11,957 bases of DNA, taken from NCBI GenBank assembly GCA_936924235.1, contig CAKZHN010000086.1, positions 1 through 11,957 of the forward strand, read 5' to 3'. Every line of letters begins with the position of its first letter. Position 1 is the first letter of the stretch. A model generated the notes under the pieces. The model had not been told where the DNA came from and searched no databases. It saw only the letters and a list, made by a program, of their open reading frames with translations. The stretch is from an uncultured Rhodoplanes sp. GTDB lineage: Bacteria; Pseudomonadota; Alphaproteobacteria; Rhizobiales; Xanthobacteraceae. The translations under genes were made by a program, and so were the position numbers. Below are positions 1-6,571 of the stretch, in pieces.

Positions 1-1
1 C

Positions 2-379
2 GCGGGCCGCGGATACACCCCTTCAACTGAGGTTACACAGTGGCGCAGTGCGGCCGACACGGGTTGGCTGATCTGGTTCCTGGCTGCCGATATTGTAGCG
101 GCGCCGATCGGCGAAGAGGTGATGTTCCGCGGTTTCCTGTTTCGAGGCTTAGCAAGATCCGGTTGGGAGGTTCCTGCCATCGGTGCTACTGCGCTGGTAT
201 GGGCCTTGATGCACACCCAGTACAACTGGGTTGTGGTATCGGAGCTTTTCCTTGAAGGACTCATGCTCGGCTGGTTTCGTTGGGCGAGCGGTTCGACGGT
301 CCTTGTCATTGGTACGCACATGCTCATGAATGCTCTGGCCACGTTAGAGACCTGGATCAGGGCGGAAGTCTTCTCGTGA
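2..379 (+). CDS. CPBP-family intramembrane metalloprotease, 3' part (5' end outside window)
   Basis: This is the C-terminal 125 residues of a CPBP (CAAX protease/bacteriocin-processing, type II) membrane protein; the frame is open to the left edge, so the start is not in the window. The family motifs are visible: GEEVMFRG gives EExxxR, WALMH stands where FxxxH is usual, and HMLMN gives HxxxN. In the family these glutamate, histidine and asparagine residues form the catalytic metal site inside the membrane. Hydrophobic stretches around the motifs fit transmembrane helices. The protein aligns without gaps to the next gene over the last 105 residues with about two thirds identity by eye, so the two are tandem paralogues. 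About a third of its codons end in A or T, including TTA, AGA and GTA, against about a sixth in the same part of its neighbour. The physiological substrate is unknown; CPBP proteins act in prenyl-protein processing, immunity or regulation. Confidence 0.88.
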   Translation, partial: AGRGYTPSTEVTQWRSAADTGWLIWFLAADIVAAPIGEEVMFRGFLFRGLARSGWEVPAIGATALVWALMHTQYNWVVVSELFLEGLMLGWFRWASGSTVLVIGTHMLMNALATLETWIRAEVFS

Positions 380-401
380 GAAGGCCTCGGCCGAAACAGA
401 C

Positions 402-406
402 AAGGA
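402..406 (+). promoter_or_regulatory. Ribosome binding site of the second CPBP gene
   Basis: AAGGA lies four bases before the ATG at 411, in the 31-base gap after the first CPBP gene. It supports that start, and the short gap suggests one transcript for both proteases. Confidence 0.55.
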
Positions 407-410
407 CCGC

Positions 411-1139
411 ATGAGCCTGACGCCGGATCAGCAACCGCCCGCTCCGCCATGGGGGCCGATGGCAACAGTCGCCTGGACGCTGACGGCGATGCTGCTGGGC
501 CTGGTCGTCGCGACGGTGTTCTACGGCATGTGGGCGGGCGACCAGCCGCGGCCGTCCGACAGCTATGACGGCGTGCTGATCGCGCTCGGCACGTTCGTCT
601 CGGTGCCGGTGCAACTCGGCGTCGTGATCCTCGCCGCCCAGCTGCGCCACTGGCCGCCTGCGATCTATCTGGGCCTCGTGCCGCCGCGGCGCGTCGAACT
701 GATCATCGCCTTGGCCTTCGTCATCGGGCTGAACGCGGCGTTTGACGGCATCCTCTATGTCAGCGGCCGCGAGGTGGTGCCTTCATTCCAGGTCGAGGCC
801 TGGCGCAGCGCCGCGGACGCCGGCTGGTTGCTCTGGCTGCTGTTCGCCATCATCGTGGTGGCGCCAGTCGGCGAGGAGGTGATCTTCCGCGGCTTTCTGT
901 TTCGCGGTCTCGCCAAGCCCGGCTGGGAGGTCCATGCCATCGGCGCCATTGCGCTCGCCTGGGCGTTGCTGCACATCCAGTATGACTGGGTCGGCACTGC
1001 GCAGATTTTTCTGGCAGGATTGGCGCTCGGCTGGTTTCGCTGGGCCAGCGGCTCCACGCTTCTGACCATTGCCATGCACATCCTGATCAATCTTCAGTCC
1101 ATGATCGAGACCTGGATCAAGCTGGAGTACTTCTCGTGA
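411..1139 (+). CDS. CPBP-family intramembrane metalloprotease (complete paralogue)
   Basis: A 242-residue polytopic membrane protein of the CPBP/Abi family. Hydrophobic segments lie near residues 18-40, 55-77, 95-117, 138-152 and 173-230. The three family motifs are E155-E156-x3-R160, W184-x3-H188 (phenylalanine is more usual at the first position) and H223-x3-N227, so the metal site looks complete. The N-terminal 13 residues are proline-rich and probably cytosolic. The start is supported by AAGGA just upstream. It is a tandem paralogue of the preceding gene; both proteins end in Phe-Ser before TGA. Its stop overlaps the start of the M20 amidohydrolase gene in the form GTGA, which suggests translational coupling. 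The family assignment is firm; the substrate and any link to the amidohydrolase are unknown. Confidence 0.93.
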   Translation: MSLTPDQQPPAPPWGPMATVAWTLTAMLLGLVVATVFYGMWAGDQPRPSDSYDGVLIALGTFVSVPVQLGVVILAAQLRHWPPAIYLGLVPPRRVELIIALAFVIGLNAAFDGILYVSGREVVPSFQVEAWRSAADAGWLLWLLFAIIVVAPVGEEVIFRGFLFRGLAKPGWEVHAIGAIALAWALLHIQYDWVGTAQIFLAGLALGWFRWASGSTLLTIAMHILINLQSMIETWIKLEYFS

Positions 1140-2374
1140 GCGGGCTCGACCCCGAGGCGCTCGGCGCGCGGGCCTATGCGATGATCGGCGAACTGGCCGC
1201 GATCTCGGCCGAGCCGAAACGGCTGGTGCGGCAGTTTCTGACGCCCGAGCATCGCCGCGCCGCCGACCTGGTCGCGTCCTGGATGCAGAAGGCCGGCCTT
1301 GCGGTGAGCGAGGACGCGCTCGGCACCTTGCGCGGCCGCTTCGGCACGTCGCGAAGGCGGCTCCTGATCGGTTCGCACATCGACACCGTGGTCGACGCCG
1401 GCAAGTACGACGGGCCGCTCGGCGTCATCGCCGGAATTCTCGCGGCCGAACCGTTCGCCCGCGCCAAGGCCAAGCTTCCGTTCGGCATCGACGTGCTGGC
1501 CTTCGGCGACGAAGAAGGCTCGCGCTTTCCGGCCACCATGACGTCGTCGTCGGCCTGCGCCGGCGTGTTCGAAAACGAGGCGCTGGCCAGCGCCGACGCC
1601 AACGGCGTGACGCTCACTGCGGCGCTGCGCGCCTACGGCAAGATGCCCCAGGACATTCCGGCGGCGGCCTACCGGCCGCAGGACGCCGCGGCTTACGTGG
1701 AGGTCCATATCGAGCAGGGGCCGGTGCTCGAAGCCAAGGGCGAGCCGCTCGGCGTCGTCACCGGCATCGTCGGCCAGAGCAGGCTTCGCGTCACCGTGAC
1801 GGGCGAGGCCGGCCATGCCGGCACGGTGCCGATGGAGCTTCGCCACGATGCCTACGCCGGCGCGGCCGAGATGGCGCTCGCGCTCGAGCGCATCGCGCGC
1901 GAGCATCCCGAGGACGGCATGGTCGGCACCGTCGGTCGCGTCGAAGCCTCTCCTGGCGCGGTGAACATCGTGCCGGGCCGCGTGGTGTTCACCGTGGATT
2001 TCCGCTCGCTGACCGACGAGCTGCGGCTCGCCGCCATCCAGCGCTTCACCGCCGAGGCTGAAGGCATCGCGCAAGCGCGCGGGCTGAAGGTCGTGGTGGA
2101 AGGCTTCCACGAGGTCGCGACCGCGCACTGTGCGCCCGCCTTGCAGGAAGCGCTCGCGGCCAGCGTCACCGAGTTCGGCCACAATCCGATCCAACTGCCT
2201 TCCGGCGCCGGCCACGACGCGCAGATCATGTCGCGGCTCTGTCCGTCCGCCATGCTGTTCGTGCGCTGCCGCGGGGGCATCAGCCACAACCCGGCGGAGT
2301 TTGCGAGCGTGTCGGACATGGGCGTGGCGATTGCCACGCTGATCCGGTTCATCGAGAAATTCCAGCCGGGCTAG
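1136..2374 (+). CDS. M20-family Zn amidohydrolase (allantoate amidohydrolase / N-carbamoyl-L-amino-acid hydrolase type)
   Basis: A 412-residue cytosolic hydrolase of the AllC/HyuC/beta-ureidopropionase branch of peptidase family M20. These enzymes hydrolyse ureido or carbamoyl groups, releasing ammonia and CO2, in purine (allantoate), pyrimidine or hydantoin breakdown. The two-metal site is readable: GSHIDT (H81), KYDGPLG (D92), FGDEEGSRFP (E126 catalytic, E127 ligand), EVHIEQGP (H191) and ISHNP (H384). The dimerisation-domain residues that reach the substrate are also there: GHAGTVPM (H227), NIVP (N277) and DFR (R290). Length is normal for the family. The GTG start overlaps the CPBP stop by four bases and has GGAG eight bases upstream. 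No allantoin, hydantoin or pyrimidine genes lie nearby, so the exact substrate stays open; allantoate and N-carbamoyl amino acids are the main options. Confidence 0.92.
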   Translation: MSGLDPEALGARAYAMIGELAAISAEPKRLVRQFLTPEHRRAADLVASWMQKAGLAVSEDALGTLRGRFGTSRRRLLIGSHIDTVVDAGKYDGPLGVIAGILAAEPFARAKAKLPFGIDVLAFGDEEGSRFPATMTSSSACAGVFENEALASADANGVTLTAALRAYGKMPQDIPAAAYRPQDAAAYVEVHIEQGPVLEAKGEPLGVVTGIVGQSRLRVTVTGEAGHAGTVPMELRHDAYAGAAEMALALERIAREHPEDGMVGTVGRVEASPGAVNIVPGRVVFTVDFRSLTDELRLAAIQRFTAEAEGIAQARGLKVVVEGFHEVATAHCAPALQEALAASVTEFGHNPIQLPSGAGHDAQIMSRLCPSAMLFVRCRGGISHNPAEFASVSDMGVAIATLIRFIEKFQPG

Positions 2375-2404
2375 GGTCTGATTCAACTTCGTTGAATCAG
2401 ACCC
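2374..2404. terminator. 14-bp perfect inverted repeat after the amidohydrolase gene
   Basis: Arms GGGTCTGATTCAAC and GTTGAATCAGACCC pair perfectly around a three-base TTC loop. The first base is the G of the amidohydrolase TAG stop codon. There is no T-run directly after it, so it may be an imperfect or bidirectional terminator, or a dispersed palindromic repeat that also stabilises the mRNA 3' end. Confidence 0.65.
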
Positions 2405-2423
2405 GTCGCTCTTTTCCTTGTTT

Positions 2424-2472
2424 GGGCATGATCTTTTCCGAAAACCGCTTCACACTTTTCGGGATCATGCCC
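2424..2472. repeat. Interrupted palindrome, probable dispersed Bradyrhizobiaceae-type repeat and bioD terminator
   Basis: Outer arms GGGCATGATC (2424-2433) and GATCATGCCC (2463-2472) pair over 10 bp. After a four-T bulge, CCGAAAA (2438-2444) pairs with TTTTCGG (2456-2462) around an 11-base loop. The last base lies in the bioD stop codon (TAG on the - strand). From memory, very similar sequences are abundant between genes in Bradyrhizobium and Rhodopseudomonas genomes; I could not search to confirm this. On the bioD strand it could end transcription. Confidence 0.65.
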
Positions 2473-3155
2473 TAACGCTCCAACATTTCGGCGATTTTCT
2501 GGAACGCCATGTCGCCCGGCAGGGCCTCCGGCCGCCAGGGCAGGCTCGCCATCGCGACTCGCGGCTCGAAATTGCGCAACGTGCTGATCGTGTTCTGGCT
2601 CGTCGCAGCCGAGCCAGGCGTGTCGTTGACCACGATGGCTTTGACGGTGAGCTCGCGGCGGGCCAGGGCGTCGAGGCAGGTGAGCGTGTGGCTCAGGCTG
2701 CCGACATAGCTGCCAGCGACCAGCACCAGCGGGATGTCCAGCGCCTCCATCCAGTCGAGCACCGTGTGTCGGTCGGTGAGCGGCACCATGATGCCGCCGA
2801 TGCCTTCGATCAGCAGGATGTCTTTCGTCGCGGCAACGGCATCGCGCGAGAACTCGACCACGGCGTCGAAATCGATGCTGCGGCCTTCGCGCTCCGCCGC
2901 CATGTCGGGCGACAGCGGGGCGGCGAACCGCCAGGGCGAGACGCGGTCGATCTCGGCGGGTGTGACCGGCCGGCCAAGTGCTGTCAGCAACGTCCCCGTG
3001 TCACTGTCCGCGGCAGCCGCGGGATCGAAGCCGCTGACGACGGGCTTCAGCGCTTCGACGGTGCGCCCCGCCGCGCGCCAATGCCGGATCAGGCCCGACA
3101 CCACATAGGTCTTGCCGATATCGGTGCCGGTCGCGGTGATGAAGAGCGCGGTCAT
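2472..3155 (-). CDS. bioD: Dethiobiotin synthetase BioD
   Basis: A 227-residue ATP-dependent carboxylase that closes the ureido ring of 7,8-diaminopelargonate (DAPA) with CO2 to give dethiobiotin, the penultimate step of biotin synthesis. The P-loop GTDIGKT is at residues 10-16 (K15), the second catalytic lysine is K37 in LKPVVSG, the EGxGG motif is at 117-121 (E117), and VVND (N178) fits the nucleotide-base site. Length matches the family. The start ATG overlaps the bioF TGA as ATGA; no strong ribosome binding site is visible, so translation is probably coupled to bioF. It converges on the amidohydrolase gene, with only the two hairpins between them. Confidence 0.97.
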   Translation of the reverse strand: MTALFITATGTDIGKTYVVSGLIRHWRAAGRTVEALKPVVSGFDPAAAADSDTGTLLTALGRPVTPAEIDRVSPWRFAAPLSPDMAAEREGRSIDFDAVVEFSRDAVAATKDILLIEGIGGIMVPLTDRHTVLDWMEALDIPLVLVAGSYVGSLSHTLTCLDALARRELTVKAIVVNDTPGSAATSQNTISTLRNFEPRVAMASLPWRPEALPGDMAFQKIAEMLER

Positions 3156-4282
3156 CTGTTGCCAAGGACACGCGTGCGGACGAGGTCGGCGACGCGCGTG
3201 ATCGCGTCGTCGGGATGGGCGGCGCTGAACGAAAACCGCAGGCGCGCGGTGCCGTCCGGCACGGTCGGCGGACGGATCGCGACGGCGAGGAAGCCTTCGG
3301 ATTCCAGGAGCTGCGAGGCATCGAGCGCCGCCTGGGCGTGGCCGATCACCACCGGCACGACGGCGCTCTGCGCCTGCGGCAAGCCTGCGGCGCGGGTGAA
3401 GATGCGCGCCTTCTTCACCGGCAGCTCAAGCCGCTGCGGCTCGCGCTCGATCAGGTCGAGCGCCGCAATGGCGGAAGCAATCACCGCGGGCGGCAGTCCG
3501 GTGGTGTAGATCACCGTGCGGGCGCGGTTGCGCACCAGATCGATCACCGGCGCGGACGCGCAGACATAGCCGCCGTAGGCGCCGAGCGCCTTCGACAATG
3601 TGCCGATCTTGAGCGGCACGCCCGCGCGCGCCGCGGCCCCCATGTCGAGATCGTGGGCGTCGTCGGCCATCAGCCAGGCGTCGAACTCCTGGGCTACTGC
3701 AGCCAACTCCTTCAGCGGCGCGCGGTCGCCGTCCATCGAGAACACGCCCTCGGTGACGATCAGCACGCGGCCGCGGCCGGCGCGATGCTCGCCGAGCAAC
3801 TGCCGCAGATGCGCCACGTCGTTGTGCCGGAACGGTAGCGTCTCGGCCCGCGACAGCCGCGCCCCGGTCCAGAGGCTGGAATGGGCCAGCTCATCGATCA
3901 GGATCAGGTCGCCGCGGCCGGCCAGCACCGGCGCGAGGCCGGCATTGGCGAGATAGCCCGAGCCGAACACGCAGCATCCCTCCGCGCCCTTCATGCGGGC
4001 GAGGCGCTGCTCGAGCTCGGCATAGAGCGGGTGGTCGCCGGTGACGAGCCGCGAGGCGCCGGCACCGACGCCGTGGCGCTCGATCGCCGCAATCGCGGCG
4101 GCCTTCAGGTCCGGATGGTGGGTCAGTCCGAGATAGTCGTTGCAGGAGAACGAAAGCAGCCGCCGGCCGTTGCGTTCGACCCAGAGGCCGTCGCTGCGGC
4201 CGGTCGGCACGAGGCTCCGCCGCAGATGCGCCTGATCGAGGCTGTCGAGCTTGCGGCGCGCGAATTCGTCGAGGGAAGTCAT
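3152..4282 (-). CDS. bioF: 8-amino-7-oxononanoate synthase BioF
   Basis: A 376-residue PLP enzyme of the alpha-oxoamine synthase family that condenses a pimeloyl thioester with L-alanine to give KAPA, the first committed step of the biotin ring pathway. Key residues are H134 (stacks on PLP), D207 and H210 in ADDAH, the Schiff-base lysine K231 in GTLSKALG, and R337 in the conserved IRPPTVPDGTARLR stretch. Two things are odd. The DxxHG motif reads DDAHDLDM, with aspartates where glycines are usual. The distance from H210 to K231 is 21 residues, against 29 between the equivalent residues in E. coli BioF (H207, K236, from memory). The reading frame is intact, so this looks like a real variant. 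Translation starts at ATG after a weak AGGG and is coupled to bioD downstream. Confidence 0.95.
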   Translation of the reverse strand: MTSLDEFARRKLDSLDQAHLRRSLVPTGRSDGLWVERNGRRLLSFSCNDYLGLTHHPDLKAAAIAAIERHGVGAGASRLVTGDHPLYAELEQRLARMKGAEGCCVFGSGYLANAGLAPVLAGRGDLILIDELAHSSLWTGARLSRAETLPFRHNDVAHLRQLLGEHRAGRGRVLIVTEGVFSMDGDRAPLKELAAVAQEFDAWLMADDAHDLDMGAAARAGVPLKIGTLSKALGAYGGYVCASAPVIDLVRNRARTVIYTTGLPPAVIASAIAALDLIEREPQRLELPVKKARIFTRAAGLPQAQSAVVPVVIGHAQAALDASQLLESEGFLAVAIRPPTVPDGTARLRFSFSAAHPDDAITRVADLVRTRVLGNR

Positions 4283-4304
4283 GTTGCCCTATACTAGCGG
4301 GACG
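4283..4304. promoter_or_regulatory. 22-bp divergent bioF/bioA spacer
   Basis: Only 22 bases separate the two start codons. The spacer holds TATACT (4290-4295, + strand), a fair -10 match, within the near-symmetric CTATACTAG. No convincing -35 box lies at the right distance, and a start of transcription here would leave almost no leader for bioA. The promoters probably extend into the opposing coding regions. I see no match to the BioR box TTATMKATAA. Confidence 0.35.
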
Positions 4305-5573
4305 ATGGATTGGAAACACTGGTACGGGCCGGGGCTCGATCACGTCTGGCTGCCCTATGCGCAGATGAAGACTGCGCCGCCGCCGCTTGCGGCCGTCGCG
4401 ACCGAGGGCTGCCGCATCCGGCTCGCCGACGGCCGCGAGCTGATCGACGGCATCGCGTCGTGGTGGACCACCTGCCACGGCTACAACCATCCGCACATCC
4501 GCGCCGCGGTCGAGCGGCAACTGGCCGCCATGCCTCACGTGATGTTCGCAGGCCTGGTGCATGAGCCTGCGCTGACGCTGGCGCAGCGGCTCGCCCGGAT
4601 GCTGCCGGGTGATCTCAGCCGGGTGTTCTTCTCGGAATCGGGCTCGGTCGCGGTCGAGATCGCCATGAAGATGGCGCTGCAAGCCGCGATCAACCGCGGC
4701 GAGCACCAGCGCACCAAGTTCATCGCCTTCAAGGGCGGCTATCACGGCGACACCACCGGCGCGATGTCGGTGACCGATCCGGACAGCATGCACCAGCAGC
4801 TTCGCGAACTCCTTCCCGACCAAATGATCGTCGAATTGCCGGTCTCGGCCGCCGGCATGGCCGAGCTCCTCGCACTCGAGCAGGAGCACGGCGACCGCAT
4901 CGCGGGCTTCATCGTCGAGCCGCTGGTGCAAGGCGCGGGCGGCATGCGCTTTCACGAGCCCGTTGTGCTGAAGCACATCCGGGCCGCGGCGAACGCCTGC
5001 GGCGCGCTCCTGATCCTCGACGAGATTTTCACCGGCTTCGGCCGCACCGGCACCATGTTCGCCTGCGAGCAGGCCGCCGTCGTGCCGGATATCATCACGC
5101 TGTCGAAGGCGCTTACCGGCGGCACCTTGCCGCTTGCCGCAACCGTGGCCCGCAGGCCAGTGTTCGATAGCTTCTGGTCCGACGATTCGGACAAGGCGCT
5201 GATGCACGGGCCGACCTACATGGGCAATCCGCTGGCCTGTGCCGCGGCCAACGCCTCGCTCGATCTGTTCGAGCGCGAGCCGCGGCTCGCGCAGGTGGCC
5301 GCGATTGGCCGGCAGATGACCGAGGAGCTTGCGCCGTGCCGCGGGCTTCGTGGCGTCAAGGACGTGCGCGTCAAAGGCGCGATCGGCGTGGTCGAGATGG
5401 AGCGGATCGGCGACCTCGCGGCGCTCCGCGCGCGTTTCGTCGAGGAGGGCGTGTTCGTGCGGCCGTTCGGGAATATCATCTACCTCACGCCGTCCTTCAC
5501 GATCGCTCCGGACGAGCTGTCGCGATTGACGTCGGCCATCGTGAAGGTTGTCGGGCAGGGGAGAGCGGCATGA
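4305..5573 (+). CDS. bioA: Adenosylmethionine-8-amino-7-oxononanoate aminotransferase BioA
   Basis: A 422-residue class III PLP aminotransferase that converts KAPA to DAPA, usually with S-adenosylmethionine as amino donor. Family landmarks: LPYAQM (Y18), the paired tryptophans SWWT (W52-W53), FFSESGSVAVE (108-118), Y146 in GGYHGD, D239 in LDEIFTGFGRTG, the Schiff-base lysine K268 in ITLSKALTGG, HGPTYMGNPLA (301-311) and R386 in RPFGN. I chose the ATG at 4305 because the protein then begins with the family-like WYGPGLDHVWLPY stretch. An upstream in-frame ATG at 4251 would add 18 residues that lie opposite bioF coding sequence. The stop overlaps the next gene start as ATGA. It is divergent from bioF-bioD, which supply the preceding and following steps. 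Confidence 0.96.
   Translation: MDWKHWYGPGLDHVWLPYAQMKTAPPPLAAVATEGCRIRLADGRELIDGIASWWTTCHGYNHPHIRAAVERQLAAMPHVMFAGLVHEPALTLAQRLARMLPGDLSRVFFSESGSVAVEIAMKMALQAAINRGEHQRTKFIAFKGGYHGDTTGAMSVTDPDSMHQQLRELLPDQMIVELPVSAAGMAELLALEQEHGDRIAGFIVEPLVQGAGGMRFHEPVVLKHIRAAANACGALLILDEIFTGFGRTGTMFACEQAAVVPDIITLSKALTGGTLPLAATVARRPVFDSFWSDDSDKALMHGPTYMGNPLACAAANASLDLFEREPRLAQVAAIGRQMTEELAPCRGLRGVKDVRVKGAIGVVEMERIGDLAALRARFVEEGVFVRPFGNIIYLTPSFTIAPDELSRLTSAIVKVVGQGRAA
5558..5563 (+). promoter_or_regulatory. Ribosome binding site of the orphan binding-protein gene, inside bioA
   Basis: GGGGAG lies six bases before the ATG at 5570, within the last codons of bioA. It supports a start at 5570 rather than at the in-frame ATG at 5576 and indicates co-expression with bioA. 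Confidence 0.6.
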
Positions 5574-6541
5574 GAATGCGAGCGTGGCTTCGCCTGGTGA
5601 TCGCGGCCGCCGTGGGCATGGCGGCGCTGCTTGGCCCCGCGGGCGCTCAGGAGTTCCCGACCCGGCCGGTGACGCTGATCGTGCCCTATGCGGCGGGTGG
5701 CACCACCGACATCGGGCTCCGGGCGCTCGCCACCGCCACCGAGAAGCATCTCGGCCAGTCGATCCTGATCGAGAACCGGCCGGGCGTCGGCGGCGTCCTT
5801 GGGCCGATGCAGATGGCCTCCGGCAGCAAGCCGGACGGCTACACCATCTCCCAGCTTCCGATCACGGTGTTCCGCTATCCGTACACGGCTAAGACCACCT
5901 TCGATCCGCTCAATGACCTGACCTACATCATGAGCGTTTCGGGCTATACCTTTGGCGTAGTTGTCAAAAATGACGCGCCCTGGACGACGTTTCCGGAACT
6001 GCTGGCGGACGCCAAGGCCCATCCGGGCAAGTTCAGCTACGGCACGCCGGGCGTCGGCACCACGCTGCATCTGACCATGGAGCAGATCGCCAAGGAGCGC
6101 GGCATCCAGTGGACCCACGTGCCGTTCCGCGGTACGGCGGATTCCACCAATGCGCTGCTCGGCGGCCATATCGACCTCGTCTCGGACGCCAGCGGCTGGG
6201 CGCCGCTGGTCAATGCCGGCAAGCTTCGTCTGTTGGTGATCTGGAGCGACAAGCGCAGCAAGAGCTGGCCGAACGTGCCGACGCTGAAAGAGGCCGGCAT
6301 CGCCATGGTGTCGAACTCGCCGTTCGGCATCGGCGGGCCGAAGGGCATGGACCCGAAGGTGGTCAAGATCCTGCACGACGCCTTCAAAAAAGGCAGCGAC
6401 GAGCCGTCCTACCAGGAGACGCTGGCGAAGCTCGACCAGGAACCGTTCTATCTCAACACCGCGGACTACCGGGCCTACGCCGAGCACACCTTTGCGGAGC
6501 AGAAGCAACTGATGGGCGCGTTGGGCTTTAAGCCGGAGTAG
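5570..6541 (+). CDS. Bug/TctC-family tripartite tricarboxylate transporter substrate-binding protein (orphan)
   Basis: A 323-residue periplasmic binding protein of the Bug (TctC) family, which captures small carboxylates or related solutes for TctAB-type permeases. A signal peptide is clear: basic MRMRAWLR, a hydrophobic stretch to about residue 22, and probable cleavage after AGA (26/27). Mature family signatures follow: RPVTLIVPYAAGGTTD (32-47), IENRPGVGG (67-75), PDGYT (88-92), PFRGTADSTNALLGGHIDL (185-203), and APLVNAGKLR (211-220). The ATG overlaps the bioA stop by four bases and has GGGGAG upstream, so translational coupling to bioA is likely. No tctA or tctB gene accompanies it; orphan Bug genes are common in Bordetella-like and Bradyrhizobium-like genomes. 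The ligand cannot be inferred from sequence; the bioA link makes a biotin-precursor carboxylate a guess only. Confidence 0.93.
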   Translation: MRMRAWLRLVIAAAVGMAALLGPAGAQEFPTRPVTLIVPYAAGGTTDIGLRALATATEKHLGQSILIENRPGVGGVLGPMQMASGSKPDGYTISQLPITVFRYPYTAKTTFDPLNDLTYIMSVSGYTFGVVVKNDAPWTTFPELLADAKAHPGKFSYGTPGVGTTLHLTMEQIAKERGIQWTHVPFRGTADSTNALLGGHIDLVSDASGWAPLVNAGKLRLLVIWSDKRSKSWPNVPTLKEAGIAMVSNSPFGIGGPKGMDPKVVKILHDAFKKGSDEPSYQETLAKLDQEPFYLNTADYRAYAEHTFAEQKQLMGALGFKPE

Positions 6542-6558
6542 GGCGGTAACCCGACTGC

Positions 6559-6563
6559 GGAGG
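6559..6563 (+). promoter_or_regulatory. Strong ribosome binding site of the 49-residue gene
   Basis: GGAGG (GGAGGT to 6564) stands eight bases before the ATG at 6572. Such a good match and spacing argues that the small frame is translated. Confidence 0.65.
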
Positions 6564-6571
6564 TGCAGGCC

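Noticed and set aside
380..410. Possible remnant of an amidohydrolase start after the first CPBP gene, since both CPBP genes end TTCTCGTGAG
   Set aside because: Similarity past the stop codon is too short and gapped to distinguish from chance.
1094..2386. A 430-codon open frame on the - strand opposite the amidohydrolase
   Set aside because: Its product is low-complexity and Arg/Ala/His-rich, and the + strand gene has all its catalytic motifs.
4283..4304. BioR-type operator between bioF and bioA
   Set aside because: CTATACTAG shares a few bases with the consensus TTATMKATAA but does not match its symmetric arms.
3891..5207. A 438-codon open frame on the - strand across bioA and the 5' part of bioF
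   Set aside because: It crosses two genes read in other frames, and its composition is that of an antisense shadow.
5336..5569. In-frame upstream extension of the orphan binding protein into bioA
   Set aside because: The extension is Arg-rich and antisense-like in composition. The signal peptide and ribosome binding site place the start at 5570.
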